A DNA stretch of 64,000 nt from Methylomarinum sp. Ch1-1. Its GTDB lineage: Bacteria; Pseudomonadota; Gammaproteobacteria; Methylococcales; Methylomonadaceae. The translations under genes were made by a program, and so were the position numbers. This document shows positions 1 through 8,912 of the stretch, in pieces (positions within the stretch are counted from its first letter, which is position 1; every line of letters starts with the position of its first letter). The stretch spans positions 3,560,501 to 3,624,500 of the forward strand of contig NZ_CP157743.1 of NCBI RefSeq assembly GCF_030717995.2, given 5' to 3'. Below the pieces are notes generated by a model. The model did not search any database. It worked only from the letters and a program-made list of their open reading frames with translations, and was not told the origin of the DNA.

Positions 1-830
1 GAATCAAGGATGTGCGCAATTGGCGGTTGCCGCGTTTACTGATGCCCAGTAATACCTGCTTATCGCCGCTGCTGTGCTGCCTTGGCACCACGCCCAAGCT
101 GGCCGCGTAATCTCGGCTCGAATCATAACCCTTGCCATCGCCGACGTCAGCCGTGGCCAAAATGGCGGTCAAAGGACCGATACCCGGTATGTCAAGCAAT
201 CGTCGGGCTAAGGCATTGTTTTGGCATACTGCCGTAATTTCCCGGTCCAGAGCCCGGATCGCTTCGTCCAAGGCTTTCAGCGCTTGATACTGCTCGGCAA
301 ACAGCTTCCGGCTCAGCGTGCTGAGGTCATTTTCCCCGTCCTCCAGAATACTGGGCAGTTGTTTTCTGAACTGATTCACGCTACGCGGCAGCACGATGCC
401 TCGTTCAGCCAGATAACCGCGCATTTGATTGACCAAGGCCGTGCGTTCGTCCACCTTACCTCGCCGGACACCTTGCAGCATGGCTAAGTCTTGCTGCTCA
501 ATGCCTTGATCGCCACGCTGCGTTTGTTCGGCTGGCAGGCCGCCGTGTAAATCGCCTCGGCGTCGTTGTAATCGTTTTATTGCCAACCACGAATGCCTTC
601 ACGAAGCGAGTATTCAACAGCACTACTTCGTGGCCCAGGGCCTGAAATGCCCGGGCCCAATGATGAGCGCCGCCGCAGGCTTCCATCGCGATCACGCTCA
701 CCGGCATCTGAGCCACAAAGGCCAACAGTTCCGACCGTTTCAATTTCTTTTTCTTTGCTTTGCCGTCTTGCATCATGAACATATGAAACACTAGTTTTGC
801 AATATCTAAACCCACTACGTTAAGATTCAT
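1..830 (-). pseudogene. IS110-family transposase, frameshifted and cut by the window edge
   Basis: This is a DEDD-type IS110 transposase. The N-terminus reads VGLDIAK with the first catalytic Asp. Downstream come the helix-hairpin-helix text LLDIPGIGPLTA (about 165-200) and a C-terminal Ser region SSGDKQVLLGISKRGN (about 20-75). The reading frame is broken twice by single-base losses. One is in the T-run at 575-578, where the reading NKNDYNDAEAIYTAA should continue but runs out of frame. The other is near 499, where one G of the expected TTG-GAG-CAG is missing. Between and after these points the expected protein can be followed in the other frames down to base 1. The start is ATG at 830. The copy is almost certainly inactive unless both indels are assembly errors. 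IS110 elements lack conventional terminal repeats, so the element ends cannot be set from the sequence. Confidence 0.88.
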
Positions 831-911
831 CTCGAACTCCTCTTTGTTCTGTTTAAGTTGTTAGTAGGTGTATTGTGACACCGTTAGAGGGTGGAGAGGA
901 GTCCATATCAT

Positions 912-1110
912 CACTTTGGCGTTCAAAAAGGGCATGGGGTGTGTTTGGCGAGGATGTCGGCAGCAAGGACGCTGCCGTCAAGCCCCCAGGGATGGGTTTA
1001 CCCAGCACCTAAATTCCATGGTTACTGGACTATATTTTACATGCCAGGATAATTTAGGTGCTGGGTGAACGGCGCTCCTCGACAGACATACCCCATGCCC
1101 TAAACACCGA
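912..1110. repeat. Family C palindromic repeat (copy C1) carrying a nested family A copy
   Basis: The left arm begins CTTTGGCGTTCAAAAAGG at about 914 and runs into GCATGGGGTGTGTTTGGCG. The right arm CTCCTCGACAG...CCCCATGCCC lies at about 1076-1100. The same two arms recur near 12.15, 16.85, 20.1-20.3 and 62.6 kb. Between the arms is a nested family A copy at 1000-1066. Short open frames across this stretch are made only of repeat sequence and are not genes. Confidence 0.8.
1000..1066. repeat. Family A inverted-repeat element (copy A1)
   Basis: This 67-bp unit is bounded by the perfect 15-bp inverted repeat ACCCAGCACCTAAAT (1000-1014) and ATTTAGGTGCTGGGT (1052-1066). The interior (type a) contains CCATGGTTACTGGAC and is shared with the copies near 13.6, 20.2 and 62.7 kb. 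It lies inside a family C element. Confidence 0.85.
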
Positions 1111-1137
1111 AAAAATGCTCAAACAGGGAATCGCTGG

Positions 1138-1183
1138 CGCCTACCGAGTACCCGTCATATATGACATGATTGAGTACCGGTAC
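1138..1183. repeat. Family D repeat (copy D1)
   Basis: The text CGCCTACCGAGTACCCGTCA is followed by a small palindrome around TCATATATGA and by a second GAGTAC. The same unit recurs at 56230-56269 in the same orientation and at 16779-16822 in reverse complement, each time next to a family C arm. Confidence 0.7.
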
Positions 1184-1283
1184 AGCACCGTTATTCTAAT
1201 GGCGGGTAAAGACATAAAAAAATACCTAAGAATTTATGCGCTTGCTAAAGCAGACAACTCGTCAGATGAAAATGGATGCAGTA

Positions 1284-1643
1284 CTAGGTCGTTTCATCTT
1301 GGGAAGACAGCAGATGACTTACATATTCGGCCCTCGTCTCCCCATCGATAGGCCGGCCTTGCTTTTGACACCACTGCTGAAGGTCTGCCACCTTAACCAT
1401 CACCTTCGTCGCTTCGATTCCTTGATTACGTAACATCTGAAGCGCGTTTGTTGCGTTCTTTTCCCAGTCCTGATAGGTGTCATCCAGTTCTGATCGATCC
1501 GACACAACCTCGATAAGTTTTGTCCATTCCTCTTCGCTGTACCAGCCGAATCCAAAGCACATTGGCTCCGAGCTGTCGATCTTACGGTGTTTTCTTGCTG
1601 CTTTTCTAGCTTTATTGCGTTGCCAACGGTCTTTAAATGTCAT
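1284..1643 (-). CDS. Hypothetical protein, 119 aa
   Basis: I do not recognise this protein. It begins with a very basic stretch (MTFKDRWQRNKARKAARKHRK) and then becomes mixed and slightly acidic. It has no signal peptide or membrane segment, so it is probably cytoplasmic. The text FGFGWYSEEEW near residues 30-40 and the segment WEKNATNALQMLRNQGIEATKVMVKVADLQQWCQKQGRPID suggest a small helical domain. It stands alone on the minus strand between the C1/D1 repeats and the DUF3465 gene. The length and amino-acid balance look protein-like rather than random, but no function can be assigned. Confidence 0.5.
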   Translation of the reverse strand: MTFKDRWQRNKARKAARKHRKIDSSEPMCFGFGWYSEEEWTKLIEVVSDRSELDDTYQDWEKNATNALQMLRNQGIEATKVMVKVADLQQWCQKQGRPIDGETRAEYVSHLLSSQDETT

Positions 1644-1731
1644 AATGCCTCTCTAATTATATCCGTCTCAATCATAGTCTACATCAGCATAAGTAAAGCG
1701 GAAATGCCAAATATCAGTTCAGCAGCTTGCT

Positions 1732-2166
1732 TTATTGATATGTTCTGCCTTGATGTTTCAGCCAACCTTCAGTGTGGACATTATTTGGATCGTGATGTGT
1801 CCAATGGATAACGCCGCCTTTTGAATTCCACTCATATTCACCATAAAACTCAACGCTGTCACCCGATCTTATTCCGTTTATTCTCGGAGCCAAATCGATG
1901 TTGTGCGACACCAATAATGTTTGACCGCTACTCATTTTCAAGATGAATTTTTGGTGTCTGGACCCGTCCAGGTCATCGGGCAATAGCCTGATGACAGCGC
2001 CTTTCCCTCGAACCTGTATATCACTCTGCCGGTTTTCGTAGGCTATTTGTAGCGTATTGTCGGAACCTTCGTACGCCGAAGCAAGGCTTGGCATTGAGAT
2101 GCCTTGCTCTTGGAGGTAACTATTGGTCAGTGCCGCAACAACAATGAGGAATGCAATCTTTTTCAT
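1732..2166 (-). CDS. DUF3465-type exported protein, 144 aa
   Basis: The start is placed at the ATG giving MKKIAFLIVVAALTNSYLQ. That is a short signal-peptide-like hydrophobic segment after two lysines. The frame is open upstream to 2244, but that extension is not signal-like. The mature part has the features I associate with the DUF3465 family: a compact beta domain (QIAYENRQSDIQVRGKGAV, then SGDSVEFYGEYEWN) ending in the histidine-rich motif IHWTHHDPNNVHTEGWLKH. The fold resembles small nucleic-acid-binding or OB-like domains, but the function is unknown. It is probably periplasmic or membrane-anchored. No operon partner is evident. Confidence 0.7.
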   Translation of the reverse strand: MKKIAFLIVVAALTNSYLQEQGISMPSLASAYEGSDNTLQIAYENRQSDIQVRGKGAVIRLLPDDLDGSRHQKFILKMSSGQTLLVSHNIDLAPRINGIRSGDSVEFYGEYEWNSKGGVIHWTHHDPNNVHTEGWLKHQGRTYQ

Positions 2167-2649
2167 ATCATGACCATTAATGGGAAATAGGATCGAGCCC
2201 CAACAATAATAAACACCAATCTCAGGCGAAATAACGATGGACATCGCATAAGGCCGGTGATGTTATGCAGTAAACCGGCAATTACGCTTCTGCTCAACGG
2301 AGCAAAAGTAGCTCCCTGCTCTCCCCATCCACAGATATTTGCCCTCCCTCTCATCGTCCACAGCCAATAACAATTATTATTAGTCAGCGGACTTTATGGG
2401 GAAAATCCTGCCCAAGCCTTTACTGACAAGGCTTAAGGACTGTTCGAACGTCTTTCGAAAAGCTGTTAGTTCGGTGTGGACGGTTGTCGACCATCGACAA
2501 TCAAACACACAGTTCTTCACAATTTCTGAGCATAAACCTGTGGATAACACGTTAAAAACTTTCTATTTATTTGAATTAAAAACACTATTCAGGACTGTAT
2601 AATTTTTACACAGCCAAAAGTTCTGCTTTCTGATAGGCTCAAACCCAAC
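2167..2649. other. Intergenic stretch, no gene seen
   Basis: I see no convincing coding region, RNA gene or repeat here. A 68-codon open frame on the plus strand (2396-2602) has no ribosome-binding site and no recognisable protein character. The AT-rich end around 2540-2620 may hold promoters, but none stands out. Confidence 0.4.
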
Positions 2650-3102
2650 CTACCTGCCGTCACGCTTGTTTTGAAACCTTAGCGGTTGCCGCCCCGCTCT
2701 CTGCCTCAACCAGCCAACCGCGAGTCTCACCGACGAACGCTGAATCAACCAGCGCTCCAGCCGTTTTTTACCCGGAAAATTCAAACAGAGGATGCCGATA
2801 AAGATCGTCAACAAACCCTGCCCTGGTAATAACAGCAAGGCAAGGCCGAAAATGATAAAAACCACGCCCAAGAAGTTTTTTACGACAAGGACTATCCAGC
2901 GAATCACCGGATGCTGACATGCCCATGGAGTCAGATGGCAATATTCCTCGACAAAATAATCCACCGGGATACGAATGACCAGAAAAGGAATCAACACGAT
3001 GGATGCAAGAAACGATATCAGGGAGAATGCACTCAACAGCCATAAAACCGTCTCATTTTCCCAAAGAAAATCCAAAAACTCGACCAAAGACAAATTCTGC
3101 AC
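2650..3102 (-). CDS. PGPGW-type inner-membrane protein, 150 aa
   Basis: This is a small membrane protein with three hydrophobic segments at about residues 15-42 (LWLLSAFSLISFLASIVLIPFLVI), 66-85 and 86-108. The last pair flanks LLLLPGQGLLTIFIGI, which matches the signature region of the PGPGW putative transmembrane family. The C-terminus is strongly basic (RLERWLIQRSSVRLAVGWLRQRAGRQ) and probably cytoplasmic. The biochemical role of the family is unknown. The gene stands alone, minus strand, about 260 bp from the 3' end of uvrB. Confidence 0.7.
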   Translation of the reverse strand: MQNLSLVEFLDFLWENETVLWLLSAFSLISFLASIVLIPFLVIRIPVDYFVEEYCHLTPWACQHPVIRWIVLVVKNFLGVVFIIFGLALLLLPGQGLLTIFIGILCLNFPGKKRLERWLIQRSSVRLAVGWLRQRAGRQPLRFQNKRDGR

Positions 3103-3333
3103 CTCGAAAACAATAATAAGGATAACCCTGACTTAGTCGTTTTAACCCTGGGAAAGCGACTCAATTTCACCAGCCATCAACCCTGGCCTTACGCTCGACA
3201 TTTTATCACCCATTGTTCGCCTGCCTCATTGGGCAGGCCGTAATTTCCAATTAGATGCAAAAGCAATTGCTTATCAAGTCAATCAGCCCTGATAAGTTAA
3301 TATTAATCCTCATTGCCCCCCTCTACACTGAGG

Positions 3334-3349
3334 CAACCAAGCATGGTTG
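3334..3349. terminator. Short stem-loop after uvrB
   Basis: A 6-bp perfect stem CAACCA/TGGTTG with a 4-nt loop lies just past the uvrB stop. There is no clear U-tract, so this is a weak terminator candidate. Confidence 0.3.
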
Positions 3350-3364
3350 TTGGACTTTAAACTA

Positions 3365-5371
3365 TCAAACCACCACTTCGGCCTGCAAGAGCTTGATCTC
3401 GTCGCGGACTCTGGCCGCCTCTTCGAATTCCAGGTTTTTGGCGTGCTGGTACATCTTGTCTTCCAGCTGCTTCAGTTTCTTCGCCGCCTGTTTCGGGGTC
3501 AGGGCCTGATATTCGGCGGCCGATTCGGCCACCTTGGTCTTGACGTGAGCCAGGGCGCCGCCGGAGCCGGGTATAGCGACTTCCAGTATGTCGGTGACCG
3601 ATTTAAAAATGGTCGTGGGCTGGATATTGTGCTGACGATTGAAGGCCTGTTGTTTTTCCCGGCGACGCTCGGTTTCATCGATGGCATACTGCATCGAGCG
3701 GGTGATTTTATCGCCATAGAGTATCGCCATGCCATTGGAGTTGCGGGCGGCGCGACCGATGGTTTGCACCAGCGAAACCTGAGAGCGCAGAAAGCCTTCC
3801 TTGTCGGCATCGAGGATCGCCACCAACGAGACTTCCGGTATATCCAAGCCTTCCCTGAGCAAGTTGATGCCGACCAGCACATCGAACTGACCCAGACGTA
3901 AGTCGCGAATAATCTCCACCCTTTCGACGGTGTCGATGTCGGAATGCAAATAGCGCACCCTGACGTCATGCTCCATCAGGTAATCGGTCAGATCCTCCGA
4001 CATGCGCTTGGTCAGGGTGGTGACCAGCACGCGTTCTTTTTTGTCGACGCGTTTATTGATTTCCGACAACAAGTCGTCGACCTGGGTGCTGGCCGGGCGT
4101 ACTTCGACAACCGGATCCAACAGCCCTGTCGGCCTGACCACCTGCTCGACAAAGACGCCGGAGTGTTCTCTCTCATAAGGCCCCGGCGTGGCCGATACAT
4201 AAATGCGCTGACCGGCTTTCTGCTCGAATTCTTCAAACCTGAGCGGCCGGTTATCCAACGCCGACGGCAGCCTGAATCCGTATTCGACCAAGGTTTCCTT
4301 GCGCGAGCGATCGCCCTTGTACATCGCGCCGATTTGCGGGATGGTGACATGGCTTTCGTCGACGATAACCAACGCATCGGGCGGCAGATAATCGAACATG
4401 GTCGGCGGCGATTCGCCTTGCCCTCTTCCCGACAAATAGCGCGAGTAATTTTCGATGCCGGAGCAATAACCGACTTCCAGTATCATCTCGATATCGAACA
4501 AGGTGCGTTGTTCGAGACGTTGAGCCTCGACCAGCTTGTTCAACGAACGCAGTTGCTCCAATCGTTCGGCCAATTCCACTTTGATCGCTTCGACCGCATT
4601 CAACAATTGATCCCTGGGGGTCACATAATGCGTTTTCGGGTAAATAGTGAACCGCGCCAATCGATGCAAGACTTCTCCGGTCAATGGATCGAACATCGAC
4701 AGACGTTCGATTTCATCGTCGAACAATTCGATTCTGAGCGCCTGCTCTTCCGATTCAGCCGGAAACACATCAATAACCTCGCCTCTGACCCGATAAGTGG
4801 CGCGGCGCAATTCGGTGTCATTACGGGTATATTGCATTTCCGCCAGACGCCGTACGATATCGCGCTGGGAGATGATGTCGCCGCGCACCAGATGTAGCAC
4901 CATCTTGAAATAGGATTCCGGTTCACCCAAGCCGTAAATCGCCGATACCGTGGCGACAACGACGGTATCGCGCCGCTCGATCAGGGCCTTGGTCGCCGAC
5001 AGGCGCATCTGCTCGATATGTTCATTCAACGACGCATCCTTGTCGATGAAGGTATCCGAAGCCGGCACATAGGCTTCCGGCTGATAATAATCGTAATAGG
5101 AGACGAAATATTCGACGCTGTTCTCGGGAAAAAATTCTTTCATTTCCCCATAGAGTTGAGCGGCCAAGGTTTTGTTGGGCGCCAAAATCATCGCCGGCCG
5201 CTGGGTTTCGTTGATCAGATTGGCGACGGTGAAAGTCTTCCCGGAGCCGGTGACGCCTAATAAAGTCTGATGCAATTCGCCGTCGTTGACGCCTTCCACC
5301 AGTTGTCTGATCGCTTCCGGTTGGTCGCCGGCCGGTTGATAGCGGCTTTGAATTCTAAATTTTTTTTTCAC
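3365..5371 (-). CDS. uvrB: Excinuclease ABC subunit B
   Basis: UvrB is the damage-verifying helicase-like subunit of bacterial nucleotide excision repair. It is loaded on DNA by UvrA and then recruits UvrC. The 668-residue length is typical. Walker A GVTGSGKT lies at residues 39-46. The beta-hairpin region begins near [19 protein letters not shown] (about 92-112). The helicase motif VIVDESH is in the middle, and helicase motifs V/VI read [17 protein letters not shown] and QTIGRAARN. The C-terminal UVR domain (about 628-662, [19 protein letters not shown]) contacts UvrC. The ATG at 5371 gives the usual basic N-terminus. It is divergent from the aminotransferase gene, with 93 bp between them. 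No LexA box was seen there. Confidence 0.97.
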   Translation of the reverse strand: MKKKFRIQSRYQPAGDQPEAIRQLVEGVNDGELHQTLLGVTGSGKTFTVANLINETQRPAMILAPNKTLAAQLYGEMKEFFPENSVEYFVSYYDYYQPEAYVPASDTFIDKDASLNEHIEQMRLSATKALIERRDTVVVATVSAIYGLGEPESYFKMVLHLVRGDIISQRDIVRRLAEMQYTRNDTELRRATYRVRGEVIDVFPAESEEQALRIELFDDEIERLSMFDPLTGEVLHRLARFTIYPKTHYVTPRDQLLNAVEAIKVELAERLEQLRSLNKLVEAQRLEQRTLFDIEMILEVGYCSGIENYSRYLSGRGQGESPPTMFDYLPPDALVIVDESHVTIPQIGAMYKGDRSRKETLVEYGFRLPSALDNRPLRFEEFEQKAGQRIYVSATPGPYEREHSGVFVEQVVRPTGLLDPVVEVRPASTQVDDLLSEINKRVDKKERVLVTTLTKRMSEDLTDYLMEHDVRVRYLHSDIDTVERVEIIRDLRLGQFDVLVGINLLREGLDIPEVSLVAILDADKEGFLRSQVSLVQTIGRAARNSNGMAILYGDKITRSMQYAIDETERRREKQQAFNRQHNIQPTTIFKSVTDILEVAIPGSGGALAHVKTKVAESAAEYQALTPKQAAKKLKQLEDKMYQHAKNLEFEEAARVRDEIKLLQAEVVV

Positions 5372-5404
5372 TTATTGGACTTTAATAGCTCTGGACATCT
5401 GGTT

Positions 5405-5430
5405 CATTATTATACATGGAGTATAATAGT
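5405..5430. promoter_or_regulatory. Back-to-back -10 candidates in the uvrB / aminotransferase divergent region
   Basis: TATAAT at 5422-5427 faces the plus strand. ATTATA at 5409-5414 is TATAAT on the minus strand, facing uvrB. Neither has a good -35 hexamer at 17 bp, so these are candidates only. Confidence 0.35.
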
Positions 5431-5464
5431 TGGTTATTTTGATAATGACTTCGACTGAGTAATT

Positions 5465-6646
5465 ATGAGCATTCAACTTTCAGATAGAGTTAAAGCCGTT
5501 AAACCATCACCGACCCTGGCAATCACGGCAAGAGCCGCGGAAATGCGCGCCGCCGGAAACGATATCATCGGCCTGGGCGCCGGCGAGCCGGATTTCGACA
5601 CGCCTGAACACATCAAGGCTGCAGCCGTTCAAGCGCTGAAAAATGGCTTTACCAAATATACGGCGGTTGATGGCATTCCCAGTTTGAAACAGGCCATCAT
5701 CAATAAATTCAACAAAGATAACAACTTTGACTATCAACTGAATCAGATTCTGGTTTCCTGCGGCGGCAAACAAAGTTTCTATAACCTGGCCCAGGCTTTG
5801 TTGAATCCGGGCGATGAAGTCATCGTGCCGGCGCCTTATTGGGTTTCCTATCCGGACATGGTGTTGTTGGCCGACGGCGTCCCAGTTGTCGTGGAAACCA
5901 ATCAGGCGCAAAATTTTAAGATGTCTCCGGAACAATTGCGCGCCGCCATCACCGACAAAACCCGCTTAATGGTCATCAACAGCCCTTCCAATCCTACCGG
6001 CTCGGCTTATACCCTGGAGGAGTTGAAGGCGCTGGGTGAAGTATTGAGAGATTATCCCGACATCCTCATCGCCACCGATGATATGTATGAGCATATCCTA
6101 TGGAAAAAAGGCAGCTTCGTGAACATCCTGAACGCCAATCCGGATTTCTACGATCGCACGATGGTGCTGAACGGTGTATCCAAGGCCTATTCGATGACCG
6201 GTTGGCGCATCGGTTATGCGGCCGGCCCCGCCGAGCTGATCGGCGCCATGCGCAAAATTCAGTCGCAAAGCACATCCAATCCGACTTCGATTTCACAAGT
6301 GGCGGCCGAGGAAGCGCTGAACGGCGATCAAGGCTGCATCGACACGATGCTGGTCGAGTTCAAGAAGCGCCACGATTTTGTCGTCGAAGAATTGAATAAG
6401 CTGGAGGGCGTCGATTGCTTACATACCGACGGCACTTTTTATGTCTTCCCTAATGTCGACGGCGTGATCAAGCGTCTCGACGGCATCGACAGCGATCTGG
6501 ACTTCGCCGAATATCTAATCGAAAAAGCCGGCGTCGCGCTGGTTCCAGGCAGTGCGTTTGGTTGCCCGGGCCACATCAGAATCTCGATCGCCACCAGCAT
6601 GGAAAACCTTTCCAAGGCCTTGGATCGCATCAAGCAAGCAATCTAA
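5465..6646 (+). CDS. aatA: Class I aspartate aminotransferase (subgroup Ib)
   Basis: This PLP enzyme interconverts aspartate and 2-oxoglutarate with oxaloacetate and glutamate in the cytoplasm. It has the compact 393-residue form of subgroup Ib, unlike E. coli AspC. The N-terminal substrate motif GLGAGEPDFDTPEHI lies near residues 36-50. The conserved Asn region is NSPSNPTGS, followed by TDDMYEHI. The PLP-binding Lys is K240 in NGVSKAYSMTGWRIGYAAG, and the C-terminal Arg lies in PGHIRISIA. The start ATG at 5465 follows a modest purine region. The gene is monocistronic and ends in a stem-loop. Some members of this clade also accept prephenate; that cannot be judged here. Confidence 0.93.
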   Translation: MSIQLSDRVKAVKPSPTLAITARAAEMRAAGNDIIGLGAGEPDFDTPEHIKAAAVQALKNGFTKYTAVDGIPSLKQAIINKFNKDNNFDYQLNQILVSCGGKQSFYNLAQALLNPGDEVIVPAPYWVSYPDMVLLADGVPVVVETNQAQNFKMSPEQLRAAITDKTRLMVINSPSNPTGSAYTLEELKALGEVLRDYPDILIATDDMYEHILWKKGSFVNILNANPDFYDRTMVLNGVSKAYSMTGWRIGYAAGPAELIGAMRKIQSQSTSNPTSISQVAAEEALNGDQGCIDTMLVEFKKRHDFVVEELNKLEGVDCLHTDGTFYVFPNVDGVIKRLDGIDSDLDFAEYLIEKAGVALVPGSAFGCPGHIRISIATSMENLSKALDRIKQAI

Positions 6647-6666
6647 GCCGCTTGCCGATCATGCGA

Positions 6667-6698
6667 ACGGAGGAGAAGCCAAACGGCGCCTCCTCCGT
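6667..6698 (+). terminator. Stem-loop after the aminotransferase gene
   Basis: A 9-bp stem ACGGAGGAG (6667-6675) / CTCCTCCGT (6690-6698) lies about 20 bp past the stop. A C-rich rather than U-rich tract follows, so this may be a 3' stabilising hairpin more than a clean intrinsic terminator. Confidence 0.55.
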
Positions 6699-6727
6699 CG
6701 CCGCCCCCCCCTTTAGTAAAATTCTGG

Positions 6728-6885
6728 GTAATTATTCAGCGTAGTTTTACTAAGAGGGAGTAGGTTATTGATTTATCGGGCTGTCTGCAACAGGACGTTG
6801 CAGTCAGAGCTTACATGGATGTATTCACGCGCCCCGAGAAATCAATGACCTACTGCCTAAAACCAGAAAGATACTGAATAGTTAC
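6728..6885. repeat. Family B palindromic element (copy B1), 158 bp, with 8-bp target duplication
   Basis: The left end is GTAATTATTCAGC and the right end is CTGAATAGTTAC (inverse GTAACTATTCAG). The whole unit is one long imperfect palindrome. The 8-bp direct repeat AATTCTGG flanks it exactly at 6720-6727 and 6886-6893. A partial second B end (GTAACTATTCAGTATCTGTC) starts at 6893, overlapping the duplication. There is no coding capacity. Confidence 0.88.
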
Positions 6886-7031
6886 AATTCTGGTAACTAT
6901 TCAGTATCTGTCAGGGTTTAGGCCGTAGGAAAGAAAACTCATGTGTATGACGGAGGCGCGCGACCCCGTCCTGAATCTGTCTATCCTGCGCCAAGCTAAA
7001 ACCACAACGCCCAGCGATTCTAATCATTAGC

Positions 7032-7110
7032 GGCAATTCCCATGTTTACGGCCTGGGAAGTGTCTGTCGAGGAACGCCCATGCCCTCTGTTCTCCAAATT
7101 GGGAATTGCT
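7032..7110. repeat. Divergent family C element (copy C8)
   Basis: It is bounded by GCAATTCCCA and TGGGAATTGCT, the terminal inverted repeat seen in other C copies. The interior keeps TGTCTGTCGAGGAACGCCC and ATGCCCTCTGTTCTCC, a decayed C right arm. No coding sequence overlaps it; the hydrolase gene ends at 7116. Confidence 0.65.
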
Positions 7111-7115
7111 AAAAA

Positions 7116-7700
7116 TTACGCCTGGCCAAGTATTACGCGGCTTATATGCTCGGTCAGCGAACGATTGAATAGCATCATTATATGCAGCAATGAACGGAAT
7201 TGTTTATTTTCGGCCAGCGGCCAAATTGAGCTGCTGGGCGGAATAATCATCAAATCGAACGGAGTCCAGTATGAGTAAACACGCATGCACTGATATTTGT
7301 CGTCATCACCTTGTAAATTTTGCAACAGCACGCTGTTCGGACGTAGATCCCTGGCGCCTTTGCCGGGATAGCAATAGGCCAAATAACTGCCATGATGGGG
7401 CGATGAAATGGTGAAAAAAAGCTTAACGCGTTGATGACCTTCCAATTTTTGCAGATAGTAACGGGCGACAATGCCGCCCATGCTGAAACCGATTAGATGA
7501 ATCGACTGGTCTTCGCCAAATCGTTCATCGATTGCTGTTTTTAATTTTAGCGCCAAATCCTCGATGCCGTGACGACCGTCCCGGGGTTTCAAGCTAGGCG
7601 CGAAGCACTCTATGCCTCGGGCTTCCAAGCGTTTACGCATGACGGTAAAGACGTAGGCCGAATTGAAGATGCCATGCACTAACACAGTACGATGACTCAT
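7116..7700 (-). CDS. Alpha/beta-hydrolase, lipase-like, 194 aa
   Basis: This is a small cytoplasmic-type alpha/beta-hydrolase. The oxyanion strand reads VLVHGIFNSAYVF near residues 6-18. The nucleophile elbow IGFSMGGIVARYYL puts Ser at 73. The catalytic Asp is probably D149 in the WTPFDLMIIPP region, and the His is probably H173 (LLHIMML). SSPHHGS resembles the region after the nucleophile in PGAP1/lipase-like esterases. There is no signal peptide. It begins 22 bp downstream of the FlgT-like gene and is probably co-transcribed with it, but a functional link to flagella is unproven. The substrate is unknown. Confidence 0.75.
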   Translation of the reverse strand: MSHRTVLVHGIFNSAYVFTVMRKRLEARGIECFAPSLKPRDGRHGIEDLALKLKTAIDERFGEDQSIHLIGFSMGGIVARYYLQKLEGHQRVKLFFTISSPHHGSYLAYCYPGKGARDLRPNSVLLQNLQGDDDKYQCMRVYSYWTPFDLMIIPPSSSIWPLAENKQFRSLLHIMMLFNRSLTEHISRVILGQA

Positions 7701-7722
7701 AGTCTGCCACCTACCCCATTGG

Positions 7723-8907
7723 CTACCAGCTTTTAACCCAATCGCCGACCCTGACCTTACGAATGGTCAGCGGCGGCGCCAGCCTACCCACCGCGAACGC
7801 GGCATTGACGCTGTCTATTTTGACCATGCCGATGGACTCCTTATTGGTCCCGGACACACCGAGTCCGTGCGTCGCGCTATCGGCCGCATAGACCACCAGA
7901 TTATCGCCACGTTGAATTTTATCTTGAGAGCCGGCGGCGATCACGATGCGATCGTTGTCCACCTTAACGACGCGGGCGGCGAACGGGTAACAGCTGAATA
8001 GACGCCTGATATCCTCACTCGCCATTTCAATGATGGCGGTGATTTTGTTTCCTGCCGGCGTCGACTTGAAGCGTTCGCTGCCCACCGAATAGCCGCTGGG
8101 TATCCAGACATCGCCGAGTATCGAATCCGAATAACGATGTTGGAACAACAGGGCGCCGCTGAAACCGTCATGTACATAGACATCAAGGGTGATGCCTCTT
8201 CTGGCGACTACCTCACGAAAGGCCGACTTGATTTGGGCGAATACGCCTGCGCCACGGATATATTCGCCCGATTCCACTTCGAAATCGCGGATCACCCCAG
8301 ACAAGACAAACTGGGCCTCGGCCTGCCTCGCGACATTGATAATGCTGGAACCGAAATAGTCGTCGGCCCGCATGATTTCCGGCGCCAGATCGGGGCGCGA
8401 ATACAAGGAGATATCGGTTTTGTTACGGGCGATGAAATCGCCTGACTCCAACAACAAATTATTGATTTCTCTAGGTATTCCGCCATAAATATCCTGAGAT
8501 TCATTGCCGCTGATTTGCCCCGAAGTGACGATGGGAAAGGCGGTCGCGACGATTCTTTTCCGGTAAGGCGCCTGGCAAGCTTGATTTTCCGACAACTTCG
8601 CCAAGACTTGGACATGATAAGCACGGCCTTCCCGCCACTCATCAACCACCTTGGTATTGCTGGTCAGTACATCGACATTTCCATGTCCTGCTTGAGCGGC
8701 GACATTGTTGATCGCCGTTTGTATCGCCTGCCGCCTGGCCTGAAACACATCGCTATCGACGATGGCCGCCTGGCCTTCGGCGCTGAAAACTTTCGCCTTA
8801 GATTGATCGTCATTGCCGGAAACCGCCGACGATCCCGGTGTCGTGGAAGCACACCCCTGCAATAACAAACCAGCAAGCAACAAGGCGCGACATAATAATT
8901 TCATCAA
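7723..8907 (-). CDS. FlgT-like flagellar assembly lipoprotein, 394 aa
   Basis: The N-terminus MMKLLCRALLLAGLLLQGC is a lipoprotein signal with lipobox LLQGC, so the mature protein is probably anchored in the outer membrane. The three-part body resembles FlgT, the H-ring protein around the basal body in Vibrio. An N-terminal domain starts with AEGQAAIVDSDVFQARRQAIQTA. The middle domain has RIVATAFPIV, FVLSGVIRDFEV and SDSILGDVW. A C-terminal SH3-like domain has DKIQRGDNLVVY and RKVRVGDWV. It lies 5 bp downstream of an LPP20/FlgP-like lipoprotein, the partnership expected for FlgO/FlgP/FlgT loci. Typical FlgT is not a lipoprotein, so the lipobox is a variation. No other flagellar gene is near. 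Confidence 0.65.
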   Translation of the reverse strand: MMKLLCRALLLAGLLLQGCASTTPGSSAVSGNDDQSKAKVFSAEGQAAIVDSDVFQARRQAIQTAINNVAAQAGHGNVDVLTSNTKVVDEWREGRAYHVQVLAKLSENQACQAPYRKRIVATAFPIVTSGQISGNESQDIYGGIPREINNLLLESGDFIARNKTDISLYSRPDLAPEIMRADDYFGSSIINVARQAEAQFVLSGVIRDFEVESGEYIRGAGVFAQIKSAFREVVARRGITLDVYVHDGFSGALLFQHRYSDSILGDVWIPSGYSVGSERFKSTPAGNKITAIIEMASEDIRRLFSCYPFAARVVKVDNDRIVIAAGSQDKIQRGDNLVVYAADSATHGLGVSGTNKESIGMVKIDSVNAAFAVGRLAPPLTIRKVRVGDWVKSW

Positions 8908-8912
8908 AACAA

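Noticed and set aside
868..1351. Short plus-strand open frames over 868-1351
   Set aside because: They consist of family C, A and D repeat sequence or antisense of the 119-residue gene.
2396..2602. 68-codon plus-strand open frame in a gene-poor gap
   Set aside because: No ribosome site, no recognisable motif, and AT-driven composition.
3944..4897. Long plus-strand open frame (317 codons) antisense to uvrB
   Set aside because: It is a mirror of the uvrB coding bias; the translation has no recognisable domain and no ribosome site, while uvrB is unmistakable.
5372..5464. LexA-type SOS box upstream of uvrB
   Set aside because: I looked for CTGT-N8-ACAG in the divergent region and did not find an acceptable match.
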